A stretch of 35,965 nt of DNA, from positions 1 through 35,965 of the forward strand of contig CAKOOC010000012.1 in the NCBI GenBank assembly GCA_934098375.1, written 5' to 3'. Shown in pieces: positions 1 through 8,163 of this stretch. Numbering within the stretch: the stretch's first letter is position 1; every line of letters begins with the position of its first letter. The notes under the pieces are model-generated. The model had not been told where the DNA came from. It ran no database searches and saw only the letters and a list, made by a program, of their open reading frames with translations. Source of the DNA: an uncultured Bacilli bacterium (GTDB lineage: Bacteria; Bacillota_I; Bacilli_A; RF39; UBA660). The translations under genes were made by a program, and so were the position numbers.

Positions 1-140
1 GTATATTTATGACCTAAAATATTAATATTTGATATAAATTCTTTACGAGTTTTTGCTAAACCTTCATCGTATTTTTGTAATTCTTCTTCGTCTTTTTCTT
101 CTTTTTTAAAAAGATTTTTAAATTTATTAAATAATCCCAT
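1..140 (-). CDS. ftsY: FtsY, SRP receptor GTPase (N-terminal fragment)
   Basis: Only the first 46 codons are inside the window; the gene runs off the left edge. The start ATG at 138-140 follows a GGAGG site at about 146-150. The visible protein opens with a short Lys/Glu-rich amphipathic stretch (MGLFNKFKNLFKKEEK) and then LAKTRKEF, which matches the start of the FtsY N domain (the 'glxKTRxxf' helix). FtsY docks the signal recognition particle to the membrane for cotranslational insertion. It is the last visible gene of the murG-ftsQ-queH-pilin run, starting 10 nt after the pilin stop. The GTPase domain is not visible, so the call rests on the N-terminus alone. Confidence 0.8.
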   Translation of the reverse strand, partial: MGLFNKFKNLFKKEEKDEEELQKYDEGLAKTRKEFISNINILGHKY

Positions 141-149
141 TTTAACCTC

Positions 150-572
150 CTACTTGCATGTTATATTTTCAATATTAACGGTTACTTTATAACTATTTTC
201 ATTAGCGGTAACTGTCATATTTCCTTTGCAAAGATTTGATACATCTTCAAATAAATCTAGTTTTTTTAAACTTTCAACGCTAACAACAATACCGCTACTA
301 CTAAATAATTTATTTTTTAAAGATGAACAATTCTTTTCCGTAGCACTTAAATTTAATTCATTATAGATATTATCATCTAATTCACAAGTTATAATTGTAT
401 TAGCAAGCGTATTAGCAGCTTCTTTTAAGTTCTTTTCGTTTATTTTGTTAATTTGATTTTTGGTAGTATGAAAAATATCTGTTCCTTGCGTAATTACTAA
501 GGTAACTAATACTCCTAGTAAAACAATTACTGCTAAAAGCTCAATTAAAGTAAATCCTTTATTTTTCTTCAT
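150..572 (-). CDS. Small type IV pilin-like protein (ComGC/GspG style)
   Basis: A 141-aa protein with a class III signal: short basic leader MKKNKG, then FTLIELLAVIVLLGVLVTLV. Prepilin peptidase would cut after Gly6, leaving an N-terminal Phe and the conserved Glu at mature position 5. The rest is a short helical/β region with four cysteines, two in the middle and two near the C-terminus, which could form disulfides outside the cell. The frame is open for 8 more codons upstream, but only the second Met has a good ribosome site (AAAAGGAG ending about 9 nt before 572), so I start there. It lies between queH and ftsY. No pilus ATPase, platform protein or prepilin peptidase is in the window, so pilus, competence or secretion role is undecided. 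Confidence 0.8.
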   Translation of the reverse strand: MKKNKGFTLIELLAVIVLLGVLVTLVITQGTDIFHTTKNQINKINEKNLKEAANTLANTIITCELDDNIYNELNLSATEKNCSSLKNKLFSSSGIVVSVESLKKLDLFEDVSNLCKGNMTVTANENSYKVTVNIENITCK

Positions 573-612
573 ATGATTCTCCTTTTTACTTTTCATTTAT
601 TAATAGTAAATT

Positions 613-1194
613 TTAATCTTGATTTTTGCTATATAAACAACCACAGTAATCTTGTCTATATAAGTTATACTCTTTTGATAATTCAATACTTCTTTTATAA
701 CCTTCTTCTTTTTTGAAGTCTGATACTAAATAATCAATATGATATTTATCTTGTAATTTTAAACCAATTTCATTAATGACGGGACTACTTTTATAAGGGC
801 TTACGGTTAAAGTTGTACAAAAATAGTCAAAGTTATTTTCTTTTGCTAGTTTAGCGGTTTTTTCTAATCTTAATTCATAACACAAATGACATCTAGGACC
901 ATTTTCTTTATCAGTTTCATGACCGATAACCTTATTATGATATTCTTCATTTAGATAATCAATATCCATATGTTTAATGTGATAAATATCTAACAATCTT
1001 AGCTGCTCATTTTTGCGTTTTTCATATTCTTCGAAAGGCTCTATGTTAGGGTTATAATATAAAACAGTAATGTCAAAATCATCTTTTAATCTTTCAATAA
1101 CACTAGATGAACAAGGACCGCAACAACTATGTAATAATAATTTACGGCCTTTTTTATTTTGAATTATTTTTTTCATTTCTTCATTGTAATTCAT
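613..1194 (-). CDS. queH: Epoxyqueuosine reductase QueH
   Basis: 193 aa, the usual length for QueH (former DUF208). This enzyme reduces epoxyqueuosine to queuosine in tRNA, the last step of Q synthesis, and replaces the cobalamin-dependent QueG in many bacteria. The family cysteines are visible: LLHSCCGPC near the N-terminus (Cys24, 25, 28), CHLCYELRL (Cys102, 105) and YCGCLYS at the end (Cys184, 186), which ligand the iron centres in characterised members. The PYKS and FKKEEGYKRS segments are also typical. The start overlaps the ftsQ stop by one base (TAATG), so translation is probably coupled within the murG-ftsQ-queH operon. Confidence 0.93.
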   Translation of the reverse strand: MNYNEEMKKIIQNKKGRKLLLHSCCGPCSSSVIERLKDDFDITVLYYNPNIEPFEEYEKRKNEQLRLLDIYHIKHMDIDYLNEEYHNKVIGHETDKENGPRCHLCYELRLEKTAKLAKENNFDYFCTTLTVSPYKSSPVINEIGLKLQDKYHIDYLVSDFKKEEGYKRSIELSKEYNLYRQDYCGCLYSKNQD

Positions 1195-1883
1195 TATTTT
1201 ACCTCCAAATAGCCCCCACTATCTAAATGCAAGATACCTTTTTTATCTTCTAAAGATGCATATATTTTTTGATATTGTTTAAGTAAATTTATTTTAGCAG
1301 TATTTACATAAACAATTATTCCATCATTCATTTTTAAAATAAATCTGGTAGAGTCAATAGTTTCATTTTTTTCATTAGTAGTTGGACTATATGATATTTC
1401 ACTGATTCCCCCTATCGTACCATAATCTAGGGTGCCAAGTCCACTTAAAAATTCTTTTAAAACATCTTCAGGAGTGTAATTAATTAAGGTAGGAATGCCT
1501 TCATATGTTTTATTATTATCTAAAGAACTACCATCATCTAATAAATATTTATCAGTACTTTTATATAAACAAACAATCTTATTTTCAATTATATTTATTT
1601 TTAATTGGAATTTTAGATTGCGTTTTACTTCAGCAGTTTTAATAAGGGGCATACTTTCTAGTTCTTTTTTAATTTTTCTGGTTTTTAAAGTGAGAATGGA
1701 CGGATAATCTTTAATGTCAGCAGCTTCTATTATTTCATAGTCTTTAACAAGATTATTTCCAGTTATAATAATATTTTTAATAGGCATTTTAATTAGAGTA
1801 TAGAAAAATGCAAAAAAAAGGTACAGAAAAAGAATAAATACAAATAACTTTCTAACGTTTAATTTTTTCTTCTTCTTTGCCAT
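1194..1883 (-). CDS. ftsQ: Cell-division protein FtsQ/DivIB
   Basis: 229 aa. A Lys-rich cytoplasmic tail (MAKKKKKLNVRK) is followed by one transmembrane helix (about residues 13-32) and an extracytoplasmic POTRA domain (about 33-100: IKNIIITGNNLVKDYEI, then a TLKTRKIKKEL helix). The remaining β region ends in IVYVNTAKINLLKQYQKIYASL, as in the FtsQ/DivIB core. The protein joins FtsL and FtsB/DivIC at the septum. It begins 10 nt downstream of the murG stop; murG followed by ftsQ is the usual dcw-cluster order. It is somewhat shorter than Bacillus DivIB and lacks a long C-terminal tail. Confidence 0.88.
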   Translation of the reverse strand: MAKKKKKLNVRKLFVFILFLYLFFAFFYTLIKMPIKNIIITGNNLVKDYEIIEAADIKDYPSILTLKTRKIKKELESMPLIKTAEVKRNLKFQLKINIIENKIVCLYKSTDKYLLDDGSSLDNNKTYEGIPTLINYTPEDVLKEFLSGLGTLDYGTIGGISEISYSPTTNEKNETIDSTRFILKMNDGIIVYVNTAKINLLKQYQKIYASLEDKKGILHLDSGGYLEVK

Positions 1884-1893
1884 ATTTTCCCTC

Positions 1894-2973
1894 TTATTTC
1901 TTTATTAATTCTTTTAATAATTCATAGATGTATGTACTACTATTATCGATACTCATTTTTGCTAAATTTGTTTCATATTCTTTGTATAACTTTTTGTCGT
2001 TTAATATTTCATTTATTTTATTTTTTAATATATCTTTATTTAAATCTTTTTCTTCAATCATAGCACCGGCATGGGCATCTTTAATTGATAAAGCATTATA
2101 ATATTGATGATTATTGGCAACATAAGGACTTGGTATAAAAATAGCTGGTTTTCTTAAAGCCATAATTTCACTTATAATACTTGCTCCTGCCCTTGTAACA
2201 ATTAAGTCCATATCTTTTATTAAAGCACTTAAATTATCAACGTATGGCACAATTATAACATTTTTACTAAATTTATTTTTAGAAAATTCTTCATAATAAT
2301 CTTTACCAGTAACATATAAAACTTCATAATTTTCATTATCTATACTAGATAAAAATTCTTTCATTTTATTATTGATGACATTACTTCCAAGACTTCCTTG
2401 AACTATTAAGACACCTTTTTTATTAGCATGCATATGATATTTAGTTTTACTTACAGCCTTAATATCTAAAGCATTTTCGCCACAAGGGTTACCGGTTAGT
2501 TTGCATTTATTGGGATTAAAGTATTTTATAGAGTCTTTAAAACTTACGCCAATTAAATTAGCCTTTTTGGCAAGAACTTTATTACTTTTACCGGGAATAC
2601 TGTTTTGTTCATGGATAAAAGTTTTAATATGTAATTTATTAGCGGCCATAATGACAGGAAATGTAACATAACCACCAACACCTATAACAACATCGGGTTT
2701 AAAGTCTTTCATTATTTTTAAACATTTTTTATAAGCTTTATAAATTAAAGAAATATTTTTTATATCTCTTTTTATCATAGTTTTACTAAAGCCATAGATT
2801 TCAATAGATTCATATTGGTAGCCAGCTGCTGGAACAATATCTTTCTCCATGCGATTATGAGTACCAATATAGATAAATTCGGAATTTGGTTCTTTTTCTT
2901 TTATTTTATTTAAAATAGCAAGAGCTGGATAGATATGGCCACCAGTACCACCGGCAGTTATAATTACACGCAT
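1894..2973 (-). CDS. murG: UDP-GlcNAc:undecaprenyl-PP-MurNAc-pentapeptide GlcNAc transferase MurG
   Basis: 359 aa, full length. MurG makes lipid II from lipid I on the inner face of the membrane. Visible motifs are the N-terminal glycine loop AGGTGGHIYPAL, GVGGYVTFPVIMAA, the HEQNSIPGKSN segment, the second glycine-rich loop VQGSLGSNVIN and the UDP-GlcNAc-binding TRAGASIISEIMALRKPAIFIPSP, followed by NHQYYNA. The ribosome site is AGGTGAT, 5-6 nt before the ATG. It is the first gene of the murG-ftsQ-queH-pilin-ftsY run, with its own promoter just upstream. Confidence 0.96.
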   Translation of the reverse strand: MRVIITAGGTGGHIYPALAILNKIKEKEPNSEFIYIGTHNRMEKDIVPAAGYQYESIEIYGFSKTMIKRDIKNISLIYKAYKKCLKIMKDFKPDVVIGVGGYVTFPVIMAANKLHIKTFIHEQNSIPGKSNKVLAKKANLIGVSFKDSIKYFNPNKCKLTGNPCGENALDIKAVSKTKYHMHANKKGVLIVQGSLGSNVINNKMKEFLSSIDNENYEVLYVTGKDYYEEFSKNKFSKNVIIVPYVDNLSALIKDMDLIVTRAGASIISEIMALRKPAIFIPSPYVANNHQYYNALSIKDAHAGAMIEEKDLNKDILKNKINEILNDKKLYKEYETNLAKMSIDNSSTYIYELLKELIKK

Positions 2974-2990
2974 TTATATCACCTATTAAT

Positions 2991-3019
2991 ATTATATAAT
3001 AAAACAAGAGTTTTTTTAA
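2991..3019 (-). promoter_or_regulatory. Probable promoter of murG operon
   Basis: A perfect -10 TATAAT (minus strand, 2991-2996) lies 17 bp from a weak -35 TTAAAA (3014-3019). Transcription would begin about a dozen bases before the murG ribosome site, giving a very short leader. The strong terminator just upstream (3053-3084) means the operon needs a promoter here. Confidence 0.5.
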
Positions 3020-3052
3020 TATAAATGTAAAGAAAAGTTGAGATTGAAGCGT

Positions 3053-3084
3053 AGAAAAACGAATGAATTTTTCCATCATTCGTT
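3053..3084 (-). terminator. Rho-independent terminator after the 561-aa pilin-like gene
   Basis: Minus-strand hairpin AACGAATGA / TCATTCGTT (9 bp, 9-nt loop) followed directly by a T-rich run. It sits about 50 nt beyond the stop at 3132 and separates the pilin-like gene from the murG operon. Confidence 0.75.
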
Positions 3085-3131
3085 TATAATTTTGCATTAA
3101 ATTATTTTTTTATAATATAATTATTATATTT

Positions 3132-4817
3132 TTAACTTGGGCAATAGTATCTTAAACAATGGTCATTATCATAATAAACCTCATTAACTCCAGCTCCACA
3201 TGAACCGCATTCATAGCATTCGTTTGTTCTTTCTCTAATCACATAACAGTATGGATTGCAAGGAAAACCACTGCCATATACTAATTTTCCTCCTAGATAA
3301 CAATTTGTAGCAGTACTTCCGCCACCGCCTCCGCCGCCAGCACTACAACCAATGGCTTCAGGATAATTCCAATTCCCATCACAGCCACAAGCATTACATT
3401 TTTGACATGTTGTTCTACCTTGCCATTCCCCACTGCAATCACAATAACTTTCACCACAACAGCTTTGATTGTTACAGCTTTGAGTATTAGTTTCAGATTT
3501 ACAGAAGGATTTATCATATCCAGATGTATATGTTTTAGTTACTTCTTGTTTGCCTCCACCACAGGCTTTATTACAAGCACCATAGTCAGTGGTTACCACT
3601 AGTTTGCTTTCATCGCAACAATCAGGAAGATTTTCACATTGACCAGTAACAGTCTTCGTTCCACATGTTATACTTTTGTAATGTGCATCTATTAAGGAAT
3701 CCGTCCTTGTGCGATTGCCTTTTTTATTGTCTCTAGTACAAGTTATATCGCAAGCTCCCCACGTTCCAGCAGTGCCTACCATTGTATCATTACAATACTT
3801 ATATATTTGATAGTCTTTATACTTAATTTCAATTAAACTTGTTGCATTTCTTTCGTCTTTTATGGCATTTTCATAAGCTGTATTTAATGCAAATGCATAT
3901 AGTCTTACACTATTTCCAGATCCGGTTGTATTTCTACTACTATATTTACTTAGATTAATTGTTTCATTATATGTGCTTGTGCCACCTTTACTTATTGTTA
4001 TTTCTTTCCATAATGTACACGAAGATATATTAGGATTATTATTTATACAAATTTTTATTGTCCCGCCATATACATCATAGACACTTAATTTTACATTTAC
4101 TATACTATCTAAATAATTTCTCGTACCACTTGTTATAGTAATATTTTTTATTTCGGATTTTTTGTTTTTGTACCATTTAGCATAAAAGCTTCTGCTTTCT
4201 AGTGGTTTGTATTCATTTTTAGAATCTAAAACAACTTTATTTATCATTTCATTTTCTAAGTACCAACCGGCAAAAGTTGCATTATTATCAGTAGGAGCAC
4301 ACAAGCTAATTTTCGAATTAACTAATACGGCTTGAGGATTAGGTACACAAGAACCATAACCATTCATTTCATATTTTAAATAACGATATAAATCATTTAT
4401 TCCAGATGCAGGATACTCAATTAAAGTTGCATCTGATTTTTCATTACCTGATTTATCATCAGCATATATTTTTACATATTTCTTTTCACTATCATCTGGC
4501 AATTCACTTAATGATAGATTAGTTTCAGGATCAATTAAATTTTCCATGTTTATTAATCCTGCTTCTTCAAGCCTTTCTAGGCTTATAACATTATATCCAT
4601 AGTCCGTTTTTACAATGTATTCAGCATCAGGATTTACTGACATATAAACATTAGTAGCAGATTTTATTTTTTCGACAAATTCAGCATACTCCTTAACTTG
4701 CTGATTTTTTAAATTTTTATTTATATTAATAATTATAATTACAGCAATGATGGCTAAAAGTCCGATTGTTATTACTGTTTCAATTAGGGTAAATCCTTTT
4801 TTATATTTTTTAAACAT
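3132..4817 (-). CDS. Large pilin-like protein with InlB-type repeat and TSP1-like repeats (A)
   Basis: 561 aa. Residues 1-8 (MFKKYKKG) form a prepilin leader before FTLIETVITIGLLAIIAVIII, so cleavage after Gly8 is expected. Residues 9-125 look like a pilin or pseudopilin body. Residues about 154-218 match a Listeria-Bacteroides (InlB B) repeat with FAGWYLENEM and FYAKWYKNK. A β-rich region (222-340) follows, then two Cys-rich units of thrombospondin type 1 style: GTWGACDITC (351-360) and YGACNKACGGG (412-422), each closing with paired Cys (DCC, SCC). After a run of seven glycines (494-500) comes a Cys-rich tail ending RYYCPS. About 35 cysteines imply many disulfides outside the cell. It has its own promoter and terminator and is a paralogue of the genes at 4927 and 8164. 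An adhesin displayed through pilin-type assembly is inference. Confidence 0.82.
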   Translation of the reverse strand: MFKKYKKGFTLIETVITIGLLAIIAVIIIININKNLKNQQVKEYAEFVEKIKSATNVYMSVNPDAEYIVKTDYGYNVISLERLEEAGLINMENLIDPETNLSLSELPDDSEKKYVKIYADDKSGNEKSDATLIEYPASGINDLYRYLKYEMNGYGSCVPNPQAVLVNSKISLCAPTDNNATFAGWYLENEMINKVVLDSKNEYKPLESRSFYAKWYKNKKSEIKNITITSGTRNYLDSIVNVKLSVYDVYGGTIKICINNNPNISSCTLWKEITISKGGTSTYNETINLSKYSSRNTTGSGNSVRLYAFALNTAYENAIKDERNATSLIEIKYKDYQIYKYCNDTMVGTAGTWGACDITCTRDNKKGNRTRTDSLIDAHYKSITCGTKTVTGQCENLPDCCDESKLVVTTDYGACNKACGGGKQEVTKTYTSGYDKSFCKSETNTQSCNNQSCCGESYCDCSGEWQGRTTCQKCNACGCDGNWNYPEAIGCSAGGGGGGGSTATNCYLGGKLVYGSGFPCNPYCYVIRERTNECYECGSCGAGVNEVYYDNDHCLRYYCPS

Positions 4818-4829
4818 CTCACACCTTCT
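4795..4829. repeat. 35-bp direct repeat, copy 1 (start region of pilin-like genes)
   Basis: Identical base for base to 6476-6510. It covers the ribosome site (GAAGGTGTGAG on the minus strand), the start codon and the first 7 codons of the two genes at 3132-4817 and 4927-6498. It marks recent duplication or gene conversion between paralogues. Confidence 0.85.
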
Positions 4830-4838
4830 ATCTTATTA

Positions 4839-4868
4839 ATTATAACAAAACCAAGAACAAATAGTAAA
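4839..4868 (-). promoter_or_regulatory. Promoter of pilin-like gene A
   Basis: Extended -10 TGTTATAAT (minus strand, 4839-4847) with a possible -35 TTTACT at 4863-4868, 18 bp away. It lies between the terminator at 4900-4928 and the gene start at 4817, so this gene is probably transcribed separately from the upstream pilin-like genes. Confidence 0.6.
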
Positions 4869-4899
4869 TATTCTTTTCTATAATCTTTATAGAGCCGTA

Positions 4900-4928
4900 A
4901 AAAAAGATTAGAGTCTTTATCTAATCTT
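4900..4928 (-). terminator. Terminator of the pilin-like operon, overlapping the stop codon
   Basis: Minus-strand hairpin AAGATTAG / CTAATCTT (8 bp, 9-nt loop) followed by a run of T's. The 5' arm overlaps the stop codon of the 523-aa pilin-like protein at 4927-4929. Confidence 0.8.
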
Positions 4929-6498
4929 AATCACATATTTGTACTTTTTGATACCACAAAACAGGACCATTTGGGTAACTATCAGTTCTTATTGATTCTG
5001 TACCATAATAAATCTTACCATTTGTGCAAAGGCAAAGTGTATACATATTAGGGCCGCAATTTGATTCCCAATGTGGTTGAGCAACCTTTGAATAGCCTGG
5101 TGCACATGCCCATTGAAATTCATATCTACAACACGGTTCGGTTGCACAAGCTACATTGTTTTCAACAGTTGTCTCTCCACATTTAATATTATTATCATAA
5201 TATGAATAATAATACGTTGTAACAGTTTGTGTTCCGCCTCCACAAGTCACTGTTGCACCGCTTGAATTTTTACATGAACCTTTCTCTACTTTAGTTACTA
5301 TTTTATCTTTTGCACAACATATTTTATCAGTATTGCATGTGGATTTTATTTTTTCTGATCCACAACCTTCACTTGAAAAGTATTTATCTTTATAATACCT
5401 TGTTTTTTCGCATGTAGGTTCTTCGCCTTTGATACCACTCCAGCACTTACTTGAGCAAGTGTTGCAACTACTAGTTGATTTTTCAACTTTGCTATCACAA
5501 TACTTATAGACTTTATATTCTTTACTTTCCTTAGCTATTTCCGGTGATACTTTATTTTTTACAAGGAGGTAAAAAGTTGCGCTTGCTCCTCTGCCTGTTG
5601 TAAGACCGGTAGCATAATTGTTTTGCTTTAAATATCCGTCTTTTATAGTAAGGTCTTTTTTACTTTCATCGCTCTTGAGTGCCTTCCATACACATTTGGC
5701 AGGATCTTTGGTTAAGCAGTATTCTACATCTGTGCCGGATTCATCTTTTACTTCAAATTCTACAATAGCATTATGTGCATTATATTCCTTTACTGTTGAT
5801 GTTATATTAAAATATTTGATTTTTGGAGCTTTGGGTATTTCCTTCCATTTAGCATATAAAGTTAAGTTTGTATTAATTTCATAATATTTTTCATTATTAT
5901 GTATATACGCTGATGTAAATTCTTTTTCAAGTTTTTCATCTAAATACCAACCAAGAAAATCAGCATTATCATCAGATGGAACACATAATTTGACTATATT
6001 ATTATTTAAAGGCACGGTTTGAGTATCACAACCGTGACCAAATTCTCCTAATTTATACGTTATAATATAATGAAAATCATTTGTACCTTTTACAGGATAT
6101 TCAATTAAAGTAGCATTAGAATTTCCTATAATTGTTTTTTCATCTTTATAAATTTTGACGTATTTGTATTCATCATTTTTATCTAGAGATTTTATTGATT
6201 TATTGGTTTTGGGATTAATAGTTGATTCTAAATCTAATAAACCAGCCGTTTCTAAGTCTTCAACAGTTATTATATAAAATTCATTAGTTTCAACATAATG
6301 TTCCACTTCTTTACTGGCGGCAATATAAACATTTGCCGCTGATTTTACTTTATCTATAAATTCATTATATAATTTATCATCGTTCTGTTTTAAGTTATTG
6401 CTTAAATTCAATATTATAATTACTGCTAAAATACTTAAGAGCACAACTGCTACTAATATCTCGACTAAAGTAAAACCTTTTTTATATTTTTTAAACAT
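4927..6498 (-). CDS. Large pilin-like protein with InlB-type repeat and divergent TSP1-like repeats (B)
   Basis: 523 aa, same plan as its neighbours. The prepilin leader MFKKYKKG is identical to protein A, then FTLVEILVAVVLLSILAVIII. The pilin body runs to about residue 130. A Listeria-Bacteroides repeat covers about 156-220 (FLGWYLDEKLEKEF, LYAKW). Cys-rich repeats follow: a degenerate unit at about 334-395 (STSSCNTCSSKCWSG) and a clearer one at 396-457 (CKNSSGATVTCGGGTQTV, closing EPCC). The C-terminal 65 residues differ from A and C: there is no glycine run and no YYCP ending, but a W/C-rich segment with WACAPGYS. It is the last gene of the 8164-7321-6516-4927 run. The divergent tail suggests a different ligand or assembly position; that is inference. 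Confidence 0.8.
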   Translation of the reverse strand: MFKKYKKGFTLVEILVAVVLLSILAVIIILNLSNNLKQNDDKLYNEFIDKVKSAANVYIAASKEVEHYVETNEFYIITVEDLETAGLLDLESTINPKTNKSIKSLDKNDEYKYVKIYKDEKTIIGNSNATLIEYPVKGTNDFHYIITYKLGEFGHGCDTQTVPLNNNIVKLCVPSDDNADFLGWYLDEKLEKEFTSAYIHNNEKYYEINTNLTLYAKWKEIPKAPKIKYFNITSTVKEYNAHNAIVEFEVKDESGTDVEYCLTKDPAKCVWKALKSDESKKDLTIKDGYLKQNNYATGLTTGRGASATFYLLVKNKVSPEIAKESKEYKVYKYCDSKVEKSTSSCNTCSSKCWSGIKGEEPTCEKTRYYKDKYFSSEGCGSEKIKSTCNTDKICCAKDKIVTKVEKGSCKNSSGATVTCGGGTQTVTTYYYSYYDNNIKCGETTVENNVACATEPCCRYEFQWACAPGYSKVAQPHWESNCGPNMYTLCLCTNGKIYYGTESIRTDSYPNGPVLWYQKVQICD

Positions 6499-6510
6499 CT
6501 CACACCTTCT
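6476..6510. repeat. 35-bp direct repeat, copy 2
   Basis: Second copy of the sequence at 4795-4829, with no mismatch over 35 bases. It includes the ribosome site, start codon and first codons of the 523-aa pilin-like gene. Confidence 0.85.
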
Positions 6511-6515
6511 TTAAA

Positions 6516-7319
6516 TTATACTAAACTAACACTTTCTAAAATATAATTATCATTATTTCCAATGAATGTAAAACGGTATTTAGTATAATCATTAATGTAA
6601 TCATTTTCTTTTCCAACTGTAGTTATTTTGTTTTGTAAATTTTCATCAGCATAAGAATTCAAATTACTATTATCGGAAAAATATAAAATATAATCTAAAG
6701 TAATTTTATCTTTAGATGATGTAGCTGAGAAAATAGAATATCCTACTCTTTTAGAACATTTTATATCGGCATTTTCATCTATATTTACTACATAACTAGT
6801 ATTTTTTAAATTATAAAGTTGATCACCACGCACAAATATATTTAAATTCTTTTGTGGTTTAGAGCCAAATAAACTAGCATAAACATCATTTACATCCGTA
6901 ATTAACAACATTTCAGTATACTTTGTTTTATCTAATATTGATGCCTGTTCACTAGCTGGTGATGACTGATTTTTATTTTGATATTGTTTGATAATTTTGT
7001 TATTTCTTTTTAAAACATTATAAATTACATTATATTTAAAACTTTCATCTAATTCAGCAGCGGAAAGGACAGTTTTGTCTTTAAAATCAAGTACATATCC
7101 AGAATTACAAGTACCATATGATGAAGTTATCTCATGTAAGATATTAGTTATATCAGAATTATCAACTTGATGAGTTACTTTTGAATTATCAAAAATAGCT
7201 GTACTATTATTTTTTTCTAAAAAGAAGATTAAAAGAAAACCTATAATCATAGCAATTATTAAAGAAATGATTAAACTGATTTTTATTTTCTGATATTTTT
7301 TTCTTTTCATGATTACCAC
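6516..7319 (-). CDS. Bitopic membrane protein of the pilin cluster, paralogue 1
   Basis: 267 aa, no family recognised. A basic N-terminus (KRKKYQKIK) is followed by one transmembrane helix (about 13-34, ISLIISLIIAMIIGFLLIFF) and an extracytoplasmic domain of about 230 aa. It shares with the next protein the pattern SYGTCNSGYVLDF, a SFKYNVIYNVLKRN helix, a second Cys before a KDKITLDYILYF strand, and an ending KYRFTFIGNNDNYILESVSLV. The two cysteines per copy could form a disulfide. It sits between two pilin-like genes on the same strand with gaps of 1-17 nt, so it is probably cotranscribed. A role in assembly, as a scaffold or chaperone for the Cys-rich pilins, is inference from position only. 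The ATG at 7317-7319 lacks a clear site; an internal Met three codons on is possible. Confidence 0.7.
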   Translation of the reverse strand: MVIMKRKKYQKIKISLIISLIIAMIIGFLLIFFLEKNNSTAIFDNSKVTHQVDNSDITNILHEITSSYGTCNSGYVLDFKDKTVLSAAELDESFKYNVIYNVLKRNNKIIKQYQNKNQSSPASEQASILDKTKYTEMLLITDVNDVYASLFGSKPQKNLNIFVRGDQLYNLKNTSYVVNIDENADIKCSKRVGYSIFSATSSKDKITLDYILYFSDNSNLNSYADENLQNKITTVGKENDYINDYTKYRFTFIGNNDNYILESVSLV

Positions 7320-7320
7320 C

Positions 7321-8145
7321 CTATTTTGCTAAAGCTACATTATCAAAAATATATGATTGATCTTTTCTTACAAAAGTGAATTTATATTTAGTAAATTTAG
7401 TATTATTATCTTCATTGTTTACTAAATAAGCATTACAGATTTTAGTGCCATCTTTTTTATTTGTTGCGTATTCATTTAGTTCATTATTTTCAAATTCATA
7501 TATGGAGTAATATAAAATATATGTAAGCTCAATTTTATCTTTTGTTGAGGATTGATCTGTTAAAACATATTTTTCTACATTATTTACCATACAATTAGGA
7601 CTAGATATTTTTTTAGTATAGTAATTGTTTTGACTATTTAATTCAAATTTATAATCGCCGATATTAAAACTATTATCATATTTTATATCTTTTGACTCTA
7701 TACCATATAGGGTTTGATATGCGAGTAAAAAGTCATTTAAAGAAAATGTTTCTTCAACAAAATTAGTTTCTGATAATACGGCATCATTATTATCATTTTT
7801 ACTTTGATTTTTTTCGATTCTTTTTTGAATATTTAAATAGTTATATACGGTGTTATAAATAAAATCTTTATTTAAATCCTTATACTCTATTTTATCTTTA
7901 GAAGTAAAATCAAAAGTGTAACCAGTGTTACAGTTATTATAGGTACGAAGTGAAGCCAGAAGAACTGAGGAATAGATCTCAGGATCTAAGCTAAGTTCTT
8001 CTTTTTCTTTCGTTGTAGTTTTAGATGTTTTATTATTATTTAAACTACCATTATTTTTAACTATTAATAGAAATGCAATTAAACCGATTAGCAATATAAC
8101 TAGGATGGAAACGATTATAATTATCGCTTTATTATTATTTTTCAT
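7321..8145 (-). CDS. Bitopic membrane protein of the pilin cluster, paralogue 2
   Basis: 274 aa, paralogue of the downstream gene. It has a short basic start (MKNNNK), a transmembrane helix at about 8-29 (IIIIVSILVILLIGLIAFLLIV), a Ser/Thr/Lys linker and an extracytoplasmic domain. Shared landmarks are TYNNCNTGYTFDF, DFIYNTVYNYLN, SPNCMVNNVEKYVLTDQSS followed by KDKIELTYILYYS, and the ending TKYKFTFVRKDQSYIFDNVALAK. Unlike its partner it has an extra Cys (GTKICNAY) near residue 240. The gap to the next gene is one base. No known domain is recognised. Side-by-side duplication inside the pilin operon suggests a heteromeric pair. Confidence 0.7.
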   Translation of the reverse strand: MKNNNKAIIIIVSILVILLIGLIAFLLIVKNNGSLNNNKTSKTTTKEKEELSLDPEIYSSVLLASLRTYNNCNTGYTFDFTSKDKIEYKDLNKDFIYNTVYNYLNIQKRIEKNQSKNDNNDAVLSETNFVEETFSLNDFLLAYQTLYGIESKDIKYDNSFNIGDYKFELNSQNNYYTKKISSPNCMVNNVEKYVLTDQSSTKDKIELTYILYYSIYEFENNELNEYATNKKDGTKICNAYLVNNEDNNTKFTKYKFTFVRKDQSYIFDNVALAK

Positions 8146-8163
8146 AAAATGTTTCCTTTCTTT

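Noticed and set aside
3293..3602. Open frames on both strands inside the 561-aa pilin-like gene
   Set aside because: They arise from the Cys/Gly-rich coding sequence; they lack ribosome sites and recognisable domains.
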